From assembly GCA_903813345.2 (NCBI GenBank), contig CAIIXF020000008.1:31830867-31894866 (forward strand): a DNA stretch of 64,000 bases, given 5' to 3'. Below the pieces are notes generated by a model. That model made no database searches. It was not told the origin of the DNA and worked only from the letters and a program-made list of their open reading frames with translations. The stretch is from Owenia fusiformis. Lineage: Eukaryota > Annelida > Polychaeta > Sabellida > Oweniidae. Made by a program: the position numbers and the translations under genes. Positions 12,801 to 21,418 of this stretch are shown piece by piece; positions within the stretch are counted from its first letter, which is position 1, and every line of letters begins with the position of its first letter.

Positions 12801-14996
12801 GTACTTACTCTTGAAATCGTTTGCTTTACTCTCGATGCATTCACTATTTTCTCAACAATAGTCACCATCTTCTTTTTATCCCTAATTTTGACACTACAAG
12901 AGAGGTCAATAGCAAACACAACATCTGCGCACATATCTGGAAGAGACATTTTTAAATTAAGAATTAACACTATTTGTTTATAATCCAGTTATACAAACTT
13001 GGTATTCAAATCCATCGTAAATCGCACTTTTAAGCTATGAGAAAACTTACTTATTACTAAAATCTGATTCTCTGGATATCTTAATTTAATCACGTAATGT
13101 TTTAAATAAATGACATCCATTTCTCACCGTGGCATGAATTTGACTTTAAAAGACGTCAAGATAGTACAAGTCTTTTTTATTTATTTTTTTATTTAAAATA
13201 AACAGTAAAATATATATAGTCAAAGAAGATGGTCTCGTAAAAAGCACATATTGCCCCTCACTTTAGAGTATTATGTTATGCATTAATACTTATAATTTTT
13301 GACATTTTTGTGATCATTTTCATTTAACAGCTGACTTTACATTTGAAGTATTTTGAAGTCACTTGTACCCGAAGGTTACATACTTAAAAGGTGGAAATTG
13401 AAGCGATGGTTTGAAATAAACGATATACTATTAAACAATAACTGTTTATTGATGATAGCAATTACATATAAACAAAACTATGCATTATTGTATAGTGTCA
13501 GAAATGGCTCAAAATTCAATGTTTATATTACATTCAATATGTTTCAAATATTCGAAATAATGTTTAAAACATCAAACAAGAAAAATGTATCAAATATGAG
13601 AAAAAATAAAATCAAAGCAATTTTTTAAAAACATCAATTAAAGAAAACAATTAAATTTCAAAGCAAATGTTTGGAACTTCAAATAAGAAACAACTTAATG
13701 TGTCGAATAAGAAAAATAATATGTTAATTTAATAAGTACACGACATCGAACTGACTTTGGTGTTCAAACTTTATGGAAACTTTTGTACGTTTTTCTTATT
13801 CGAACTTTTCAATTTTCTATTCAAACAGTTCGGTACTTCTTATTTTTCTATTCAAACAGTTCGGCCTTCTCAATCCGTATATGCGCATTCGCAAGAATCG
13901 AAGCGATCTGATTGGCTCAATGGAAGCTATGAATGGATCTGCATGGGCGTACTAACACAACATCACAGCGCGCAACCAGACTCCAGAATGCCGAACTGTT
14001 TGAATAGAAAAAAGATCTTACAAGTGCAATGTTGATTTCTTAGTTCGAATCTTTGGACCATTTGGTTCGAACTTGGTTTAAACTTTTGGATCGATGATTG
14101 AATGAATTAGACTTTGGAATTTTAGTTTCAATCGATTGATCCTCCAATGAAAGATGTTTTCAGTGTTTGACATTATGATTTTTGGTATTTGACGTTAAGT
14201 TTTTCACAGCTTGATATTTAAATAAGCTAGTTTTAAAATTGATTCAAACATGGATGAGACGTGTAATTGTAACTTTAAAATATCAAATATCAAACACAGA
14301 TTTTTAAATAAGCATTACTAAAAAAAGTGAACAAAAACTTTAAAAAAGTGCAATATCAAATAGGAAATATGAGCTATTAAACATAGGATTCAAACGGTTG
14401 AACAAAAATTTCAAAGTTTGAATTGAAAAGTGAAGATTTAAACGAAAAAATTAATAACAAACATATAATTAAAGAAATTGAATAGAGACTCTAAAAATGC
14501 TATATCATTGAACATAAACTTAATCAGTGTTTGATCCTAAAGAAGCAAAGTATGATGTATGGGTACTATATGACAATTTAGTGACTCAAATTATTAAATT
14601 GGTTCTTGAACATGAAGTTCTTTCGTTTATGACGACAAACCGTTTTTAACAAGTAGACTAACAATAAAATGCCACGACTTTCCTTAATATATTTTTACAT
14701 TTTGAAATTAGTTTGTATTCATTTACTACTCACAAATCCTGTGTTCTTTAAGTGTTGGTTTATAAAATGCTGTGCTGTGAACTAACCATATAAGGTCGGA
14801 ATAAAAAATTCCTTAAGTAACCATATAAGGTCGGAATAAAAAATTCCTTAAGATCTCGTCTACAGTAACTCTTACATTTTCGCTCTTCTATTTTATCGCT
14901 CCAACCAAACATTCTGTCATAGTCAAAGATTTCGGCAGCTCCACAAATTTTCACCATGTGAGCAAGGAAGAAAAATAGTAAACACACGATCTTCAT
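3805..14996 (-). CDS. Gene A: secreted protein with two vWA domains, PTMP1-like
   Basis: CDS join (minus): 14876-14996, 12809-12936, 6410-6685, 4718-4949, 3805-4472; 1425 bases, 474 residues. Splice sites are all GT-AG and phases (1,0,0,1) match the other three copies. Residues 1 to about 19 form a signal peptide (MKIVCLLFFFLAHM), then a short EIFDYDRMFG linker. vWA1 carries the MIDAS motif DLSCS at residues 51-55, the Thr of KTHTW and Asp of LMTDG. vWA2 carries DRSDS at about 266-270, the Thr of TETD and Asp of LATDG. Sequons include NKS, NIT, NST, NKT and NGT. There is no membrane segment after the signal, so the product should be exported. Known family role: vWA domains bind collagen and other ligands through a divalent metal; PTMP1 of mussel byssus has this two-domain plan. 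Alternatives are collagen VI- or matrilin-like proteins, but those carry extra domains. Intron 3 is 6.1 kb, bloated by repeats. Intron 5 holds a foldback insertion at 4559-4693. Confidence 0.88.
4559..4693. mobile_element. Foldback MITE in gene A intron 5
   Basis: Arms GGTCATTAACAGAAACTTCA and its near-complement ending CTGTTAATGGCC enclose ~90 bases. The element takes up more than half of the 245-bp intron; genes B and D have 94-106-bp introns at this place, so the difference is mostly this insertion. Its right edge lies about 24 bases from the donor of the preceding exon. Confidence 0.75.
5391..5517. mobile_element. GGTCACATTT-family foldback MITE, copy 1
   Basis: Begins GCCTTGGTCA and ends TGACCAAGGC; the interior has CGGCGCCCGGCCGATTGAGT and a weaker complement. 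Two better-preserved copies are at 10913-11059 and 32776-32923. This one, in gene A intron 4, is the most decayed of the three. Confidence 0.7.
6886..7290. repeat. Degenerate inverted relatives of the ~315-bp satellite
   Basis: About 6889-6935 (CATTACCGTTTATC ... GCAGGGGTCCA) is the reverse complement of the end of the satellite unit found at 8870-10400 (TGGACCCCTGTTAAATCCCT ... GGTAATGTT). A weaker match follows near 7220-7250. It lies in gene A intron 3, upstream in coordinate of the array. Confidence 0.5.
7684..8260. repeat. Bivalve-type interspersed repeat with CCGTCTGTCCG run
   Basis: Opens with a CGTCCGTCTGTCCGTCCG / ACGTACGTACGT run, then sequence rich in AAATGGCC(G)CCAT and two related stretches with ACTATAAGCATGGCACACTG / ACTATAAACATGGCACACTG. 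It resembles, in the other orientation, the repeat ending at 25300 in gene B. No coding potential. Lies in gene A intron 3. Confidence 0.5.
8348..8475. mobile_element. Fragment of the TTATTACCACC / ACGTCATTTC MITE group
   Basis: Starts with TATTATTACCACCTTGCGGG and reaches TAATAACGTCATTTCTGCGG, both found in the composite at 25540-25888 and, in part, in 2952-3636. Only one end of each family is present here, so it is a truncated copy. Confidence 0.55.
8870..10400. repeat. ~315-bp tandem satellite, about 5 units, in gene A intron 3
   Basis: The word CTCAACAGGTGAAAACGTAT recurs with small changes at about 8877, 9192, 9678, 9989 and 10315. Units run on through CAAGATGATGTTAAAAGAAA, AATTAAACAGATAAAATCAA and a closing TGGACCCCTGTTAAA...CTCAATAATA. 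Spacing is roughly 311-326 bp except one of ~485 that carries extra sequence. Non-coding. Confidence 0.8.
10401..12650. other. Gene A intron 3 remainder, no gene seen
   Basis: AT-rich intron sequence. Apart from the foldback element at 10913-11059 I see no recognisable element, coding exon or RNA. The open frames here are short and of random composition. Confidence 0.5.
10913..11059. mobile_element. GGTCACATTT-family foldback MITE, copy 2 (best preserved)
   Basis: Almost fully palindromic: TAATGCCTGGGTCACATTTT at the left is answered by AAAATGTGACCAAGCCATTA at the right, and CATCGCCCGGCGCCCG by CGCCGGGCGATG inside. About 147 bp, able to fold into one long hairpin. The short open frames on both strands here are products of this symmetry, not genes. 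Confidence 0.8.
13500..14560. repeat. Degenerate TCAAA-rich region in gene A intron 2
   Basis: The words TCAAA, TTCAAA and ATCAAA (or GAATA/TTGAA on the other strand) recur every ~10-25 bases over about 1 kb, as in CATCAAACAAG, TATCAAATATGAG, CTTCAAATAAG, GATTCAAACATG. It looks like a decayed short-period tandem repeat surrounding the foldback at 13843-14013. Confidence 0.4.
13813..14013. mobile_element. Foldback element, TTCTATTCAAACAGTTCGG arms
   Basis: Two direct copies of TTTTCTATTCAAACAGTTCGG (less one base) at 13813 and ~13843 are answered by CCGAACTGTTTGAATAGAAA at 13991-14010. The ~110-bp centre is less AT-rich than its surroundings. Non-coding; the overlapping open frames read through arm and centre. 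Confidence 0.65.
14785..14852. repeat. 34-bp perfect tandem duplication near gene A exon 2 donor
   Basis: TAACCATATAAGGTCGGAAT plus 14 more bases (to CTTAAG) occurs twice in a row. It lies in intron 2 about 25 bases past the donor at 14875 of the signal-peptide exon. Confidence 0.8.
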
Positions 14997-15435
14997 TTTG
15001 AAGTTCTGAAATAAAAAGTGATCGACTCCGAATAAGAATAATACATGTGAAAATGACAATACGCCATCACTGGAACGCCTTACTACTCAAAAACATCGCC
15101 CAAATACAATCCATCACAATTTGATAAGAGGTGACACACCGGCCGTTTATTGGATAAAATGTCCTGTTATGCTGAAATGTAATGTTTTCGAATTGTATAA
15201 CACGTGTTAAGTGAGTGCAACGGTAAAGATCAGATACTAAAAAGGACTATAGTATAATATTCACTGTGACATTGTAACTGTCTCTGATTCAGATCTTAAA
15301 GTAGCTTTCTATGATTTCATCTAAAAATTAAAACCCTTGGAAATACTAGATATGGTTTAAGTGCCATATATAAAATATTATTTCAGAAATATTGTGGATC
15401 AAAATGAAAAAAAAACAAAAATAAAGAATAAAAAC

Positions 15436-15524
15436 ATGTTCCACCCGTGGGATTTGAACCCAGATCTTTTGGAATAAAAGTCTGAATTCTGAGTCCAAAG
15501 CTCTAACCACTCACCACAGTGTCA
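15436..15524 (-). tRNA. tRNA-Leu(CAG)-like pseudogene or SINE head
   Basis: On the minus strand an A-box (TGGTGAGTGGTTAGAGC), a seven-base anticodon loop CTCAGAA between weakly pairing arms (anticodon CAG), a stretch fitting a long variable arm, and a B-box (GGTTCAAATCC) stand in tRNA order. The acceptor arms do not pair and one T-stem pair is mismatched, so it is not a working tRNA. A T-rich run follows, as for a pol III end. It lies in gene A intron 1. Confidence 0.6.
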
Positions 15525-15529
15525 AAGCT

Positions 15530-16200
15530 TTCTGAAAAAAGAAATTCTTTATGTATATAATCATGGACGAAAAAAGTCTTATTTACATGCTTAAATTTCT
15601 TGAAAATGATCAGCATTACTACTAATAATAACATTTTGCATGTCTGAGTAAGTATTTTGATCTACATTTAGGATAAATGTTGTTTTATTCAGTTTTCATT
15701 TTGGGTATGACTTCCTGTCAAAACAGTGTTAAAAATGCAAGGCTCAACAAAAAAATTCAGTTAGAAAATGATATATATCCTTTGATCAGCTGTTTTTGGC
15801 ACCTGAACTCATCCTACTAGAAAGGTAAGAGCATTTTCTTGAGACATATGGCTTGAAATCTCAAATTTCTCCTTCTAAGTCTAAGAAAGACACTTTAAAT
15901 TAATAACTCAAGCAGTTTGACCTTACTTTTAATGATAATAGGAAACCTGCCGCATCAATCGAGTGTGCTACGATGTAGTTACATTTTTAGAACGTTTGAT
16001 TTTTCTTAAAACTCGAACGACTTCCGTCTACCTATACACCGAACGAAAAAAACATAGTCTTGTCCTGGGATTCAATTTACATTTACTTGAGGCGTTCTCG
16101 CACATTCATGCGTACTTTTTGAATGATAAGTGTAAATGTGTTTGATTGAGTACACTTTTTCTTTTGTTCGCCACCAGTTTCTGATGTTAGGTTTAAGTAG
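15530..16200. other. Gene A intron 1, no gene seen
   Basis: AT-rich intron with nothing recognised. Short open frames have no family resemblance. Confidence 0.4.
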
Positions 16201-16206
16201 TACTCG

Positions 16207-16966
16207 ACTTAGGTTAAGATTAGCGTAAAAATATACGTGTACCTATCCCTATTCGTATGTTTGTTACGGATGCGTATAGGTAATGCGTATTGCAAAATGA
16301 GTTTAAGATTAACGTAAAAAGCTACGAAACCGTATGCTACAATTTATGACAAAAATGACATCCTAATTATAGAATGAAAACCATGCGATGGCTTATATGG
16401 TATATACCAGTACATGTCACCTCCAAGAATGTTATATGCTTCAGAGAGAGTGTGGTGTAGCTACTGTAGTTGGGAGGGGGTGTTGCTTGTGGGCCCCCAA
16501 ATAAGACAGTGACTTAGGGCGAAATGTTAAACTTCTAGCATGATCCAGCAATGAGAGTGATCAAAATAGTAAAGTTAAACAATTCAAACCACGAGAAAAT
16601 GGCTTATTTCATGCATTTACAATAAGCAAAACTTATGAAGAATGTGTAAATTCAACAATTTCATGCATCATCACATGGCATCGTTTATCGCATCAATAAA
16701 TGTGTTCGACCACTTAATTTCTATGCAGATCGAATGAGAAATGTTTGTTGTTACTATTTTAAAGTTTAATGGATGATATTTGATCTAGAAATGACATAAT
16801 TTGTTGGATAAAAACATACGTTTTCGAATTACCTATCTTTGGCCATTTATAGGTAATTACGTATCGTAAACCCTGTAACTTAGGTAAAATACCGCTTAGT
16901 GTAATAACAAACTACGTATAGGTATAGGTAAATGATGTTATTTACGCTAATCTTAAACTCCCTATT
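16207..16966. mobile_element. MITE-like element with GTTTAAGATTAGCGTAAA ends
   Basis: Left end GGTTAAGATTAGCGTAAA (a second copy, GAGTTTAAGATTAACGTAAA, at ~16298) and right end TTTACGCTAATCTTAAACTC form inverted repeats. Next to them ACCTATCC and CGTATAGG pieces also mirror each other. About 670-760 bp, non-coding, in gene A intron 1. Confidence 0.6.
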
Positions 16967-17388
16967 GAGAAATGAAACTCGTAAGTGGGGATTGCTGCAA
17001 AAAACATTGAAAAAATATCCGACCTTAAAGGGTCAGATATTGAAAAAATATCCGGCACTTTTCAGAAAGGAGCAGAGTATAGCCAAACAAGCAGCTTGGA
17101 AAAATCATATTGCAGTACCCAAATGCGGGCAGCTATAATATATCTATCCCGCTCCCGGGATTTTTTCAAAAGTTTAGAAAATTTAAAAGTTTAATTTTTT
17201 TAATTTTTAGATTTTAAATGTTTCAATGTTACAATTTCATTGTATTGAATTAAAGGAATATATTGAAAATGTTAAATAAAAATTGTGCTTTTAACAGTAT
17301 CGGCCTATCTTTTTATTTGAAAAACGTGGAAAATGTTATATCTACCCCAAACACACTCAAGTATGAGATACACCAGTTACGTACGATC

Positions 17389-17501
17389 GGTTTTGGATAT
17401 AGGGTATATCATGAGGTATATATTTATATCTCCCCTTGGTTCCTTCGGTTCCCCGAGGGGATATAAATATATCCCTCAGGATATACCCTATATCCAAAAC
17501 C
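17389..17501. mobile_element. Short foldback element (113 bp hairpin)
   Basis: GGTTTTGGATATAGGGTATA at the left is matched exactly by TATACCCTATATCCAAAACC at the right, and GTATATATTTATATCTCCCC by GGGGATATAAATATATCCCT except for edge bases; the loop is ~17 bases. The match is close to perfect, which suggests a young copy. Confidence 0.75.
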
Positions 17502-17819
17502 TCCCAGTGCATAACCCTTTTATATCCACTGTGACGCTGTCACTTTATGTGATTCAGATCTTAAGTTAATGACTGAAGTTGTTTGACCCTTCTTTCAATG
17601 ATAATTGTAACCTGCTACATCAATCGGCTTTGAATTAATAATTTCTCTGTAAATATATCAAAAAAATATCTTGATAATATCTTGAAAAAACATCGCTCAA
17701 GTAGCAAATTGCGTTGATATTTGTCTTGATGGAAAATATGGCAAGATAATTCGATTAGGTAATTTACATTGTTGCTGACTATGTCTTTTGTACTTTCATT
17801 AGTAGTATTTAGTTCTTAC

Positions 17820-18000
17820 CTTTTGATGTCGTTCAAACTCCAAGTAAAGTTCCTGGATCGGAACTGTATTATATAAAGTTATCTTCTGAATATAATTAAT
17901 TTGCAATTTCAGTATTTGATGTTGAAATATACAATCATGTATGTATCTTTTGATCTCAATTGTATATACTACTTGCGGGAATTATATATGCGTCTGTTAT
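17820..18000 (-). promoter_or_regulatory. Gene A promoter and short 5' UTR exon
   Basis: A TATATAAT box lies at 17868-17876 (minus). With the usual 25-30-base spacing transcription would start near 17843, giving a non-coding first exon of only ~25 bases ended by the donor AAG-GTAAGAAC at 17820/17819. The first ~150 bases upstream (CAGAAGATAACTTTATATAA ... GAGATCAAAAGATACATAC) are nearly the same as at gene B. Start site is inferred, not seen. Confidence 0.65.
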
Positions 18001-18115
18001 AAGATGTTATTTGTATCTATATGTAAATAACCGAGTAAAAAATAAATCAATTTGACTCAGACTTTCAGATGTCCTAGATAAACCATTTTGATGTTTTTTG
18101 ATATATATATATATA

Positions 18116-18683
18116 CAGGGTGGGCCAAAAAACGCCATTTTTTCAAGACACTACACCTTTTTTTATTTTCCAACCTACATACCCCAAATTTTGCAGTTAT
18201 TTAGTGTCAGGGGTTCTTAGTAATAATATAATGTAACATGTCCTTTAATTTAGATTATATTTCATCCAAAAGAGGAGTTCAATTGGTCTGCCACCCTATT
18301 TGATGATATATTTTAGTTTTAGTCGCCTTGCTGATATAGCAGTATCAATGAAATGTTAGCTAAGTTTTTTTCCAACCTGTCTTTATTGCGAGCTTTAGTT
18401 GAGCAATTTTTTAGATTGGATGCCTTCATATAATCTCCTGGAGACCTTTCCATACCCTATATTCACTGTGGGTTGCATAAGGGCTATTAGCTTGGCAATC
18501 ATTAGGCCATATCAGTTCAGGAAAATTTTGCAAATTATGCTTATTTTTCATGGCACACGACATGTTTAAGTGAGACGCTGGTGACATGTTTTATTCAAGT
18601 AAAAGTGTACAAGTTTCATTTGGTATGCAAAGTATGATTTTGTATCAAAAATTAAAAAAGTTGCGTTTTTTTGGCCCACCCTG
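18116..18683. mobile_element. TA-flanked non-autonomous mariner/Tc1-like element
   Basis: Left end TA-CAGGGTGGGCCAAAAAACGC and right end GCGTTTTTTTGGCCCACCCTG-TA are ~20-bp inverted repeats with one extra base. The TA on each side fits mariner/Tc1 insertion, though the flank is itself a TA run. The 568-bp body has no transposase frame. Confidence 0.7.
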
Positions 18684-18689
18684 TATATA

Positions 18690-20870
18690 TAATATTACAT
18701 AACAATGTGTGCAAGGCATTTTCAATATTTCTTTGTTACACCTTGGTACATACTTAGCAAAATATCCGAGAAAAGCATACAGAAACTTGAAAAAATGTAT
18801 TTTTAGATGAGCAATAATTTAAAAAGATGTTGGTGACCTATATCTTGATGACTTTCGCAAAAATTAAAAACAATACTGCAGTTGAGTTTTGAGACAGGAT
18901 CTTACACCCTGAACATTCATCTCAGTGGAGTTTTTTGAAGCGAAAGTAGGCTCTTTAATTCATATATAGATTCAATTGAAGGTGACTTATTCTGACTAAG
19001 TAATCAGACGGAACAAAATAATCAGACGGAACAAAGATTGAACATGGGAGACAATTTATTGTTTTGAATATTTGATTATCTAAAAACGAATGGAACTAAA
19101 AAATATAACTAGTGTAATATGAATTTTAGATTAAAAAGTGACGGGCCTCCCTGTCCACTCTTTGTGGAGTTTTTAACCACACTGTTTTTTTTAATCGAAA
19201 GCTAAATCTTTCCCTGAAATGGTCCGACCAGTGATCTTATCGGTGTCATGAGATTGTAAAAATTTCATTTTCTTTTTCGTTGACAATATTGTTTGTTATA
19301 AGCACATTTTTTGGCCCATTGTAAATGACAAATTGTTCCCATCGTTTCTTCCTAGGAAAATAATAGGTAGATTTGAGGATGAATGAAGTTTGAGATCTGA
19401 CGGACTGTCAAACAAAACACTCGATATTACATGTATCTTGATTGGGTTTTATTCAAAAATCGTTTTGTTGTCTAAATCAATTATTCCATGACATTTAAAA
19501 TCATTATATCAATATTTTAATGCAGCGGTTCCAGTAATCGAAGGTACATCACTAGTTTCGAAGTTGATCTTATCTGATCATCTTATGATATATTATTATC
19601 TATTATGTGTAAATATCTTATTTAGAAAGAAAACTTAAAAACATGTCGAATGTTAACAATAATTATAATCTGCTTATCACTGTGCGGTTGCTACTACCAT
19701 GCCATGTATCAAACGGTATAGCATCAGTTTATCTCGCTTTCACAGCATTTGGTTGTTCAACTAAATGGATGTAAAATGGTACTAATGGTTATTCAAATCC
19801 TGATTGTTAATATTTTTATCTTGAAATCCTCCCTCTCTCTGTGAAGCTTTATCTATTCTATTTTATGGATTTGATAAGATTATTAGTTGATTTAATAATT
19901 AGTTGTTGCATTAGAAAAGTATATATATTTTTACAACAAACGATTAGTTTTAAAGCCTTTTATCATTGTATAGATATCTATCGAAGCAACTATTACTAGA
20001 TGAGCTAAAACGTTCTCTTCGTTAAGATTATTTGATATGAATATAAAACGTACAAATGCAGTGATAACATCGGATCATTTACCGAAGTATAGGAAATTTA
20101 CCACCATCATTGGTAATAGCTAGTAGAAGTGTCAGGGACCACTGTCAGATTACTTCATCTCTTAATTACTTATTTTTCCATCCTTTCCATTTTCCTTACT
20201 TGCTTCCTTATTTTCAGATTTGATTTCTCCCGTCCTTATTCTCTTACTTAAATATTTACTTCCGAACTTACTTCCTCTCCTCTTTCCTTACTACGGCCAT
20301 GCCATCTTTCATTTGATGTAAAATCGAAATCTTCGCTTCAGGTGCATCAACAAAAAATTATATAGTAATGTTTGACTAATTTTCAATAGGTTGTAAACAG
20401 AAATACAATTAAGATTTTTCATCATAACACTAACATATGGAGCAAACTGCTTGAAGTCGACAATAAGTTGCACTAGTTGCAGAGGAAATATTTGCAATGT
20501 TGGCCTAGAATAATACATTGATTGTTAATACGTAATTTTTGTAAGATAATTGGTGAAACTCATTTCTTCAATAACAGTCAGAATGATCATGTCAGTTCTT
20601 GTTAAATATACATGTTTGTAATACATTGCTGCAGTATTAAAGAACAGAGATGTGACTTTTTTACCCGTTTTGTCCCTTCTCTCAGGTGATAGAAAGAATT
20701 AGGACTATTCTTGCGTTTCAGCGGATATTTGCTCGCGATTTCTAATTCATGCAGAGCTTTGGGATCAAAACCGTGTCATAAGTCTTGTTTTGATTCTGTA
20801 ATGTATTGATTTTGTCCACATACATATTTTTTAAGTTATAGCCTCGTATATTTTGATTAAAAAGAGAGAT
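18690..20870. other. Intergenic A-B, conserved downstream flank of gene B
   Basis: No gene seen. About 19385-19590 resembles 28830-29010 just beyond gene C (GTTTGAGATC, GACTGTCAA, TTTCGAAGTTGATCT), and 19850-20090 resembles 850-1105 beyond gene A. The duplication unit therefore included 3' flank. A small tandem repeat of AATCAGACGGAACAAA is at about 19003-19040. Confidence 0.5.
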
Positions 20871-20876
20871 ATGTGA

Positions 20877-21196
20877 AGAACTCGAAATGAGTGACCACCA
20901 GTGAAAATAGAAATATTTTTAATTCAAGGAAAATGCTTACATCTATTCATTATTCAAAGCTTAACGTACATGTAAATTCTATGATGTGTATAACTATATA
21001 CCACGTGGCGATACCAACACGAGAGTCGCATGTCATGTAGCCAATAGACAAATAAATTCGTCCAATCAAGGGGACACGCAGAATTTAGTAATCTTCGATT
21101 TATGAAGAGTTGTAAGCATTTTCCTAAATTCAAAATATTTCTATTTTGGCGCATCAATGTCGCTGGTGCGTGGTCACTCATTTCGAGTTCTTGGCT
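20877..21196. mobile_element. MITE with ~65-80-bp inverted ends, beyond gene B
   Basis: GAAGAACTCGAAATGAGTGA at the left is answered by TCACTCATTTCGAGTTCTTG at the right; further in, AAAATAGAAATATTTTTAAT and AGGAAAATGCTTAC also have their complements. About 320 bp, lies 220 bases past the gene B stop. The open frame within it is a by-product. Confidence 0.75.
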
Positions 21197-21349
21197 TCAG
21201 ACTCTCACATTTCGCATCATATCCTACAATATATCCTATTAGCCTTTACGCGGCTCTGACAAGAAATATGTATATGGACAAACTTATAGATTACAGAATC
21301 AGAACCACTCGCTAATAAGGACAAAGTTTGGGTGATAACGAAAAACAAA

Positions 21350-21355
21350 TTTATT
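21350..21355 (-). terminator. Poly(A) signal of gene B
   Basis: AATAAA on the minus strand in the context CAAATAAATTTG, 64 bases past the gene B stop, the same context and nearly the same spacing as for gene A. Confidence 0.7.
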
Positions 21356-21418
21356 TGAAAACGTATTTGTTTATGTGTAATATAATCAAATTGGGTTGTT
21401 TCTTGAGAAATGCATCGC

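Noticed and set aside
13757-14035. 92-residue plus-strand frame rich in Phe
   Set aside because: Covers the foldback arms with TTCTATTCAAACAGTTCGG; no protein family is seen.
20954-21181. 75-residue minus-strand open frame
   Set aside because: Lies wholly within the MITE at 20877-21196.
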